Of a stretch of 64,000 bases of DNA, positions 52,546 through 64,000 are shown in pieces. The stretch comes from Chlorokybus atmophyticus. Taxonomy: Eukaryota; Streptophyta; Chlorokybophyceae; Chlorokybales; Chlorokybaceae. The first letter of the stretch is position 1, and every line of letters starts with the position of its first letter. Both the position numbers and the translations under genes were made by a program. The DNA lies in the NCBI GenBank assembly GCA_009103225.1, contig RHPI01000810.1:1064007-1128006 (forward strand), read 5' to 3'. The notes under the pieces were generated by a model. That model saw only the letters and a program-made list of their open reading frames with translations, was not told the DNA's origin and did not search any database.

Positions 52546-53038
52546 TTAAACTTCGTCTTCATTCAGCAACATGTTGGGGATGCCTTTTTTGATGGGGAAC
52601 TTGCGGCCAGTCTCTGGACATATCAGCTCTCCCTCCTCAACATGAACCTGCAATGCGATAAGTTAGAATGCATGCCATGTGCGAAGTAAACCACAACTAG
52701 GCGTGTGCAGTATCATGCTTAGCCCTGCATGCAAATGTGTGAGGTCAGTGCACAATGCTCGCCAAGCAGACCTCAAGTAGAGCTCGATGCAGCTTGTGCA
52801 TAAACTCCTCATCGTCGGGCATGGTTGAGGCATCCTGGAGCTCCGGAAGGTCCTCGCTGATGGCGGCGGCGGCGCCTCGCAGGGCGGCGTAGTCAATCTT
52901 GGCCCAGAAGTTGCGCAGGAGGTCCGGATTGTAGGGCACCTCCTTCACCTCCACCTTATCCGCCTTTATACCAAGAGGATACCCGTTCTGCACCCCTCGC
53001 ACGTTGCTCGCCAGCAGGTTGTGCGTCAGCAGCCGCAT
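52546..53038 (-). CDS. TRM112: TRM112, methyltransferase activator, 122 residues
   Basis: Two exons (53038-52772 and 52647-52546) join in phase. The start [20 protein letters not shown] and the end [20 protein letters not shown] then [11 protein letters not shown] are the classic ends of the family, including the zinc-ribbon remnant around CPETGR. TRM112 stabilises and activates several class I methyltransferases that modify tRNA, rRNA and release factor. Length is normal. It shares a 216-bp divergent promoter with the TFIIF beta gene. Confidence 0.97.
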
Positions 53039-53254
53039 CCCTCTTCCGACCCCACCACCGCCGCCGCCGCCGCCGCCGCCGCTTGATCGCCACTATTCCT
53101 ACATTGAACCCTAGCCCTAATCGTAATAACAGGTCATAATCCCCAGTATGCGGCGCAGCAGTTTATGCAGCGACATACAAGGATGTGTTGTTTGGCTCAG
53201 CTCTAAACCCTAAGCTCCAATCCGTAGGGTTTAGTTAGGGGTTGCCACGTGGCG
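53039..53254. promoter_or_regulatory. Compact 216-bp bidirectional promoter with several telo-box motifs
   Basis: AAACCCTAA at 53205-53213, TAGGGTTTA at 53225-53233 (22 bp before the TFIIF beta ATG) and AACCCTAG at 53107-53114 lie between divergent starts at 53038 and 53255. A (CCG)n run is next to the TRM112 start. Confidence 0.65.
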
Positions 53255-55378
53255 ATGGCGTCCGGGGCGGCGGCGGCGGCGGCGCTGGACACGCAGAGGT
53301 CGGAGCGACGAGTGTGGTTAGTGAAGGTAATTGATGATCTTTCTGCTGCTGCCGACAATGGGCCGCAGTTCTGCTTGCATTGCGCTTTCCATGCTCTGCT
53401 GGTGTTGCATGCACTGTGCTTCCCAAACAAGGTTGTGTATGTTTTACACATGTCACAAATGTTACACTTGACAATACTTTACAGTTGTAAATGTAGGCAT
53501 TGAGGATTGGTGCCTTAACATGAATACGAACATGCCTCCACTTTACTAGGTACTGCATGTCAACCACATTCTCGTTAAGCACACCGCTCTTGCGCTTGAT
53601 GTTGTTTCCTCTTGCATTCCGGTGCACTTTTCGGTTTTGTTATTTTTTGATTTATTTTATTCTTGCACGCAATATATGCTCGCATGCACCAGCAATTCGC
53701 AAATGTTCGGCCATTGCAGTTTCTTGTTTGGGCGAGTAAACTACTGCACGAAATCGCCTCTACTGGCCTTTTGTACCTGTACCTTTAACAATAATTGCAC
53801 TCCTATCTCCTCAAGCCTGCCTTTGCATGCTGTTAGGTGCCAACGGCAGTGGCAAGCAAGTGGGCACCAACGGCGGAGGCAACAACAGTTAGAACCACCA
53901 CAACAACAGCAGCGACGACAACAGCAGCAGCAGCGGCAGCGGCAGCGGCGGCCGCAGCAGACCCAGCACAGCGGCCAACAGTTGGGCGTGTAACGATGAG
54001 CTTTGACCCGCGGTCGCAGGATCCCGCGCAGTTCAGCGTCGCGCTGCCGGACGGCGGCAGCTACGTGCTTGCGTTTCAGGACGACTCACCTAGCATGCAG
54101 GCAAGTGGCGTAGTAACCATGCAATCTCACGTGCGTTTGCGGACATGCGTATGCACGTGCGCACACACGCACAAGCACAAGCACCTTTATACACTTGCAT
54201 GCGCACATGCGCGCGCACACACATGCATGCGTGCTCCCATGCACTCACTCTCTCTCCTGCGCATCATCTGACCATAATGCACATGTGTATAAGCACACGT
54301 GAGTAGGTATGCAGCTGTGACAACGCCTTGGATGGGCATCGAACATTGCGGTTTGCATGGAATTGAACGCACATGGTTTACAGGTGTTCAGTGTGGGTGC
54401 GACTGGTGGAGTAGCAGCAGAGGGTTGGGTACGCCCGGGTTCGTTCCCCTGCAATTGCAATGCAGTGTTGTAAAGCTCTTCAACGCGCAGCAACTGAGGG
54501 CAGCTGCTTTTTTTCACCAACAGGTGGACAGAAAGGGTGACTTGTCGGCGGCTCCGGAAGATGCCAACAATAGGGACTACATGCAAAAAGTACGGCAGCG
54601 GACAATGGCTGCCAATGTGCAGCACAAGTCTCGTCAACTCCAGGTACGCTCCCGCTCACAGGCGAGGAGCAAACTCAGTTTGCCTGTCGCACAAGTCGTG
54701 TGGTTAAATGTTCAACTAGAGCCAACTTGTGGGGTGGAGTTTGTGTGTCACTTTGCCGGAATCAACCCAGCATTGCTTAAATGTTACCAAAAGTTGTGCG
54801 GTTGATCAAGCTTCGCGAATAACTTTTGGATATTCACTCATAGCAACTTCTTACACCAATTTACACACCCAAACCCACTCTATGGCGTTTGTATAGCATG
54901 TGTTCATGCCGTGCATTGGTGATGGTACTGTGCTGTGTCACAGGTTATTGATGACAAGCACGGGGCCTTGATGCGGCCGCTGCCTACGGCAAACTTGTTT
55001 GCGGGATCTGCTGCGGTGCGTGCGCGCGCAAGCGGCCGAAAACCTTCTGACGACAAGCGCGAGCGCATGGAGAGGAAAAGCCTTGAAGACCTTATCTTTT
55101 CCTTATTTGAGCGCCAGCCGCATTGGTCCTTCAAGCAGATGACGGATGAGACGCAGCAGCCTGCTGTTTACTTGAAAGAGGTGTGAGTTTGTCACTTATG
55201 ATTAGGCTTCAACTCACTTGGTTGATGAGTCATTTTGGTAACAGCATCAATGGTGTGTTGTGTGCAGGTTTTGCAAGACCTTGCTGTGTACAACAAGAGG
55301 GGCCCACATCAGGGGCTGTATGAGGTAAAGCCTGAGTACCGAGCGCACAACAAGGCGGAGGTGAAACCGCCCGGATAA
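53255..55378 (+). CDS. Transcription factor IIF beta subunit, 282 residues
   Basis: Six exons join in phase: 53255-53326, 53837-54100, 54384-54428, 54524-54643, 54944-55180 and 55268-55378. The family pattern is visible: RRVWLVKVPTAVASKWAP at the N-terminus, then the dimerisation barrel (GRVTMSFDPRSQDPAQFSVA, YVLAFQDDSPSMQVFSVGAT, GGVAAEGWVDRKGD). The C-terminal winged helix has LEDLIFSLFERQPHWSFKQM, TQQPAVYLKEVLQDLAVYNK and LYEVKPEYR. It works with TFIIF alpha in RNA polymerase II initiation. A low-complexity Thr/Ala stretch interrupts the barrel near residues 40-65. Intron 2 starts with GC (GCAG|GCAAGT). The ATG at 53255 is the first in frame. Confidence 0.93.
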
Positions 55379-58164
55379 GAGTGCTTTCGTTGAGGAAATT
55401 TGCAGTAGGGAGGTAGTTTGTTGGTTGACTTGTACATATTAGACATAGCATTCAGTTCTTTATACATGCCTAAGATTGGTGTGGAGTAGCTTGCAATTGC
55501 AATATTGGGTTGTTTTGGATACTCACAAACTCACACAGACCAAGGAGTGCTAGCCATAGCCGCCCGTGGCTCATAGTGCGATGCGCACCGCTGCATCCCC
55601 CTAAAAACTCGCCACCAACTCATCGGGCTCTCACGCAGGTGTTTGCAATTGTAACGCCAGCTTGGTTCAGCACACAGGTGGGCGTGAATAAGGAACCAAA
55701 CTTCAGGTTTACCAAACTTCAGGTTTACCCCATGTTGCGCTCATTGGTGCTGGCGGTGAGTCAGAGGGGCTCAGACCACAAACAGACAACACAATAGTCA
55801 ATGAGAGACCGAAACAATGACCAATCAGACGACACAATTACATTACACGATTACTTACCACCCAAGTTCATCTAGACCAAGCTAGGGGAGCTGGTGCTTA
55901 TGTGCAAGTGCTAAGCAAGGTCGACCGTTAGGCCAGCGGCAGACTGTACATGCACATGGTCAGCCTATGCAGTGCAGCAGACAGGAGAAAAAGGAAGGTC
56001 ATCCAACAAGGTGCGTCGTGTTCGGCTTCACAACTGTAAAGCTGCACATGGCCCGATATTTGTGGTTTACAAAGAAATGCGATGCAGTATTGTGAAATGC
56101 ACGACACATGCATTGCTGGTGACATGCATTCACACCAGCTTTCACTTTTCCAACATGACCACTGGTATACAAATGCAACGATGGAGTATCGTGTTAGCTT
56201 CAATAAGAGAGCACGCCCGCAAAGTAATACCCACACACGACTATTTCACTTGGCCAACGATATGGCATAGTGTGGCATAGAAATGTAATTAAAGCACTGC
56301 ACATACCTTTCAATTGTTGCTCCACTACTACTCGTGCTATCTGCTTCTGATGGATTGTATCTTTGAAGCGCAAAGCGCTACACACACCACATGTACATAG
56401 GCAAAATGATAAATGATTGATCAGCAGCCATCTTACTAGCTGTGCCACATATTGCTGCCTTGCATCCCCAAGTTGGTTGAGCCATTGCTGCTTGCAATTG
56501 CCTGCCCAATTGCCATTACATTGTACAGCACTTATCAGCATGTGGTTAAGCGAGTATATGGCTCCGGGTGTAACATCAACTGCCTCTTGTTGTGCTTGCT
56601 ATACATCTCTGCCTGTGCACGCATGTTTGTGCTTGACATACCGCGATCTATACCCTACACATGCGAACAACCCTGCGAATGTCATCTGCATACTCAAACC
56701 AGTAAGCAAGCAATGCATTATATTAAATCATGACAATCATCATCTTGTTTGTTGTTATGTTCACTGTGGATACGATCGACAATGTGACAGGTAATTGACC
56801 ATGCCTACATACAGACTGAACGGGGTATGGGCTGTAGTGAAGGTAGGTAGCTAGCTTGTATACCTAGCCCGGTGGTTATCAAACTCTGTGCTTCCGTCTC
56901 CGTGTATGTGTGGTTTGCTCATACATAGGGGCTGAGTCATATTTTACACATGCAGTCCATGTACACACGGTGACAACGGTGAGATGTATGCTAGTGTGCA
57001 TGCAATGCTTGAGTGACGTGCATACCGCATGCGTGTGCACAACAGCTCGTCATATATCATGTACACATGCACCACAATCACAAGAATGAGTTAAGCAAGC
57101 AGGCCATCACAATTACATTACGCGCGGAGCCACGTTACACTATGCTAAGTGATCCTATGTGCCATGCAATGCCATGGTGGGTGTATGGGTGAGGCAGGCA
57201 GCAGCAGCAGGTACCCTCGTACGAAGTAACCAACCTGAGGCGCACAAGTTTCGCCACAGCTAGCCCAGTAGAGGTTGGGGTGCATGAAATAGGAAGTAGG
57301 CGTGATGTGGTATATGCGTTGTTGTGGCGTGCTTTACGCCCGCCCCCTTCCCCACCACTCTCTCGGTCTTGTTGTTGTGCTCCGACGGCGCGATTACGGT
57401 GTGATGACTGTCGCGCCAGCGAGTGAAGGCTAGTGAGGCAATAGGCAGCAGGCGTTGTGTGTCCATCCAGTGCATAACAATAGCAATGGCATAGCAAGGT
57501 TATATCACTATGCAAGTCAGTAGGCAGTGAATGTAAGCGTCAACAAAGTACATTGCCATACAAGTAAGAGCATAACATAGAATTGCCAGCCCCTATGAGA
57601 CTGCATGTGTCAAGTATGTCGTGTTGGTCACAATCACCGCACTGCATATATTCTATATACAAGAGGACTGGCTAGAGGACTAATGCAACTCTGAAGGTCT
57701 CAGCGCAAGCAGAGATCACAGGGGCTGCGTTGTATTATCAATGACCACGACGACAACAACACAACAGCGGGACACGCAAGTGATGATAATGGACGGCTGG
57801 AATAGCAGAGCATGTGTTCTTGATGTTGTCACTTTCAGATCCGAGTATTTCATGCAACAATGGTAGTGCAGGTGTACCAAAAATGCGCAAGAGAAATGTG
57901 TGCTCGCAGTAAGGTCCTTGCAGTGATGTTATATACTATAAAAGCACCTAATGTTGGCGTTGCTCGGCAAACTGATATGCAGTGTCACATACAAACAAGG
58001 AGAGTTGACAGTATCTTGATACTTGCAGCTCGCCTAGCGACAACACACAACTATACTCCCCATGCAGTAACAGTGCACGAGCAATATGCTGCACACGCCA
58101 ATAACAACCTAACCCCAACACCGTTCTCTACATTACTAAGGTACAAAACGAAGGTTTGGACACA
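55379..58164. other. Convergent intergenic region, no gene called
   Basis: About 2.8 kb between the TFIIF beta and DAHP synthase 3' ends. The 57135-57515 minus-strand frame lies in a locally GC-rich patch and the 56452-56733 plus-strand frame is short. Neither shows a domain. The GC-rich patch could be a mobile-element remnant. Confidence 0.45.
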
Positions 58165-60910
<2,746 letters not shown>

Positions 60911-61478
60911 GACCACGCCGACAGCGCCCACCTCCTTGCCGCAACCTCCTTGCCGCCGCTGCCGCTGCCGCCGCCGAAATGCCCTTTCTGCGATACTGGC
61001 AGCCGCGGCGTAGCAACTGGCAGTATTCCGGCGTATTCCACTATGGTGCCTTCAGATACGTAGAGGTGTAGCCGCGATACCAAAGTATCTGAAGTCATCT
61101 CCGTACAATCCAGTACGGGAAGTGTCTGCCAGGCGGCGGCAGCGACGGAGGCGCAGGCGGAGGCGGAGGCGGAGGCGTGGTGGTTTACAGCAATTGCTTG
61201 ACAGCGTGGTCAAGACAGCGAGAAGCCTGTTTGGCGCTGGGGGAGACAAGCCAGGCTCCAGGTAAGCTTGCACCGCACAGCGTTCAATCAGCACAACCCC
61301 AAAGCGGAGACTTATCCTTGTTTGAAGCTCGATCAGGTTGATGTCTCTCATCACTTCTTGTCGATGGTTTTGTTTCTTACTTGTAAGCTGGCTGTGTTCC
61401 TCATCTTCAGTGTGCATGACAGTGCAGCTTGTGGGAGCGATTCGGCGCAGTTGCTGCTGCTAAGCAAGCCGCAGCACA
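60911..61478. promoter_or_regulatory. Shared 568-bp region between DAHP synthase and MFAP1 genes
   Basis: No telo-box is seen, unlike the other four divergent pairs. Instead there is a direct repeat of ACTGGCAG (near 60995 and 61016). An inverted repeat CTTCAGATAC/GTATCTGAAG lies at 61050-61059 and 61085-61094, and a hairpin CCGTAC..GTACGG at 61101-61118. Confidence 0.5.
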
Positions 61479-63784
61479 ATGTCGGCGGCTGCGGTGGCTG
61501 CGGCGGCAGCTTCCAACGAGCAGGAGCAACACAAGGGCAGAGTCAGCGAGGTTAGAGTCAGTATCCTTAAAAACGGAAAATGGAATGGAATTCATGACTC
61601 CTCTCATGTGCTTGGTTGGTCATCGTAGTTAGTGGTTACAAGTTACGCTGTCAATTGTAGAACTTTCTATACTCACTATGACATCATCAGCTTTGTTGCA
61701 AGGGTTTTTTATGTTTATTACTTTTGACTCAAACTGTTGTGTCCTGCATGTTACGGCTGCCTTCTTCTTCATCTTCCCGTTTCTTGTTTTGGTTGTGCCC
61801 TGTTTCAGACAAGCGACACATGGTGGAAGTCTGTTTGGTTGCTTAACTTTAATGTTAGTTGCCACAAGCATTGTGTTGTTTGCTTGTTACCCTTAACCGG
61901 CGACCAGAGCGTTACTGGCCGGGAAAGGCGCCAGATTGGGCCGGTGACGAGTCAGATGAAGAGCCAGGTGAGCTTATGGTTGTGTAGTTAGCTCAGGCAG
62001 CATGCAACTTAGAATTTATGCATGGAGTTGTTAAAATTGCCACGAGTGTCCAACTCTAACACATGTGAGCTCACTGAACAACTGCTGTGCAGAGGCTTTG
62101 GCTCCCCAGCAAAAAGCAGAGGCTCCAGGCTATGACAGGTGAGCCTGGCATTTCTGCTGGCAGCACTTCGCACTACACACTACAAACTGCACATCCCAAG
62201 TCTTTTCCTTCGTATGACACTCATGTCACACCTGCTACTGGCATTGCAGGAAGGATGCACGGTTGGAACGCATCGCGGAGAGCAGGAAAGAACGCCAGGA
62301 TGCTATTGCAAGGCACAGAGAAATTCGTGCTGCAGAGGTATGGACATGTACTTTACCCTAGTGAAATACACACGACTGCTGATTGTTAACACACTACCTT
62401 GGCCTTGCGCAGGTTATCTCCACAGAAGCTCGTGAGGAAGCCGAAGCCGAGTTGAGAGCTGCGCAAGCAGAGCGCTCGCAACCCGCTGCTGAAGAAGATG
62501 AGGACGAGGACACAGTAGAAGCCAGGAGAGCGCGCGCTAGGGAAAGGCAAGTCCTTTCTCTTGCATGAATGTCAGACTGGGTTGAGCTGCTGAGCTATTA
62601 TGTGACAATATATACAATTGCAGGTATTTGCAGCAAAAGCGGCAGGAGGCAGAGCTGCTTGCTACTGCGGGAGCTGAGGAAGAGGACGAGGCGGAGGAGG
62701 AGGAAGAGGAGTCAGAGTATGAAACAGACTCTTCAGAAGAAAATGAGCGGCTACTGGTCAGACGGCTGTAACTCAATGTGTCTTGCATCAGTTGGTCTGC
62801 TTGCGACCTGATACAAGTGTCCACTTGCAGGTGAAGCCAGTTTTTGTACCAAAAGCAGAGAGGGAAACTATTGCTGAGCGAGAAAAGTTTGAGGCTGAAG
62901 AGAGGGAGCGGTTGCAAAAAGAAAAGGAGTTGGCCCTGAAACGCAAGGTCAGTTGCTTGGAGTACAGTATTCAATGATCTGTGCATACCTATACACTACC
63001 AAGTGCCAGTGAAAAGTTGTCAATTGCATTGTTAATTCAACTTGCAATCACTGTGCAACAGGAAGAAACGCGCACGATTGTTGTGGAGATTGCAAGGCAG
63101 GAGGCGGAGGCAGCAGCTAATGCCACCGCACGGGAAGCAACATTGTCAGATGTTGACACAGATGATGAGGCAAATGAAGCTGAGGAATATGAGCTGTGGA
63201 AGGTGAGCAAAGTACCTTAGCCTCATTGGTAGGTACTGTGTGGGGTCATGGGTTCTCACACGCCCTCTACCACACATCAGGTACGGGAGATGGCTAGGAT
63301 CAAACGGTTTCGCGAGGAGAGGGAGCGTTTGCAGCGAGAGCAGGAGGAGGTGGAGAAGCTGCGCAACATGACCGAGGAGCAGAGACGAGAATATGAGCGC
63401 AAGAATCCCAAGCAGGGGCTCGTCACAGCACAGCGCAAGAAGTGGAAGTTCCTGCAGAAGTATTACCACAAGGGCGCCTTCTTCCAGGAGGACGCCGATG
63501 ACACAGCCGGCACTGCTGGCACAGCTGAGATATTCAAGCGGGACTTCTCGGATGCCACGGGCGAGGACAGGATGGACAAGTCCATCCTGCCCAAGGTCAT
63601 GCAGGTGAAGCACTTTGGCCGCAGCGGGCGTACAAAGTGGACACATCTTGTCGCGGAAGACACCACGTCGTGGGACAACCCGTGGACATTCAATGACCCC
63701 CTACGACAAAAGTATACGAACAAGATGGCTGGCATGAAGAACGCGTTTGACAAACCCAAAGGCAAGAAGTTGTCTCCCCGCTAG
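61479..63784 (+). CDS. MFAP1: MFAP1-type spliceosomal B-complex protein, 430 residues
   Basis: Nine exons join in phase: 61479-61550, 61910-61967, 62093-62138, 62250-62337, 62413-62546, 62624-62756, 62831-62947, 63062-63202 and 63281-63784. The family pattern is plain: RYWPGKAPDWAGDESDEE, an acidic ESEYETDSSEENERLL, VKPVFVPKAERETIAEREKF, DTDDEANEAEEYELWK, then KKWKFLQKYYHKGAFFQ, GEDRMDKSILPKVMQVKHFG, RSGRTKWTHLVAEDTTSWDN. MFAP1 joins the B complex before spliceosome activation. Intron 5 begins with GC (AAAG|GCAAGT). The join between exon 1 and exon 2 is the weakest (acceptor 61908 or 61910); 61910 keeps the frame. Confidence 0.95.
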
Positions 63785-64000
63785 ACCATGCAAGATGCCA
63801 GCATGCGGCTGCATGTAATGCAGAGGTAATCGTTGCTCATGACAGTTGCAGCTATAGCAAAGCCAATGCACGTTGGCAGTGACAGTTGCGCTGTTTGTTT
63901 TTCGCACAGCATGCATGCCACAGCCTTCGTACAACAATTTTGCAATACTTGCAAAATGATTTTGATGTTGACTCAAGGCTGACTGTATGAAGCAGCAAAT
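63785..64000. other. 3' flank of MFAP1, nothing recognised
   Basis: Probably the 3' untranslated region and spacer. No further feature is seen before the window ends. Confidence 0.5.

Overview
The window is nuclear DNA of a eukaryote, most likely a streptophyte (charophyte-grade) green alga. Almost every gene is cut by short introns. Several products are plastid-type or land-plant-type: an iron superoxide dismutase, a plastid ribosome-hibernation factor, a class II DAHP synthase, a COBRA-like GPI protein, an Ole e 1-like secreted protein and a root-cap/VWD-like protein. No species can be named from the sequence alone. Long (TC)n/(GA)n tracts, CA/TG-rich introns and a 239-base N gap (27926-28164) are present.

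Left part (1-37.5 kb) is sparse and repeat-rich. It holds a partial unrecognised gene (1-603, minus), a secreted root-cap/VWD-like gene (5078-6687, minus), a frameshifted CACTA-type DNA transposon (about 8.07-12.87 kb, plus) and a GC-rich block of unknown origin (13.8-15.9 kb). It then holds three tandem minus-strand copies of one eleven-exon secreted-protein gene. The middle copy (21750-24798) reads as an intact 549-residue protein starting with an Ole e 1-like domain. The flanking copies (16505-19494 and 30872-33824) are broken by stop codons, lost splice acceptors and frameshifts.

Right part (37.5-64 kb) is gene-dense. Ten genes strictly alternate in strand: plastid CBS-pair protein (-), HPF/PSRP1 (+), FeSOD (-), COBRA-like (+), SPC25 (-), GT2-like glycosyltransferase (+), TRM112 (-), TFIIF beta (+), DAHP synthase (-), MFAP1 (+). 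They form five head-to-head pairs with 216-1538 bp between start codons. Four of the five shared promoter regions carry an exact telo-box, AAACCCTAA or its complement.

All ten right-hand gene models, the root-cap/VWD gene and the intact tandem copy were joined exon by exon with consistent phases. About 6 of about 70 introns begin with GC instead of GT, including the same intron in all three tandem paralogues. The genes do not form one pathway. They cover plastid metabolism and stress (DAHP synthase, FeSOD, HPF, CBS), cell wall and secretion (COBRA, Ole e 1-like, VWD-like, glycosyltransferase) and core nuclear functions (SPC25, TFIIF beta, MFAP1, TRM112).
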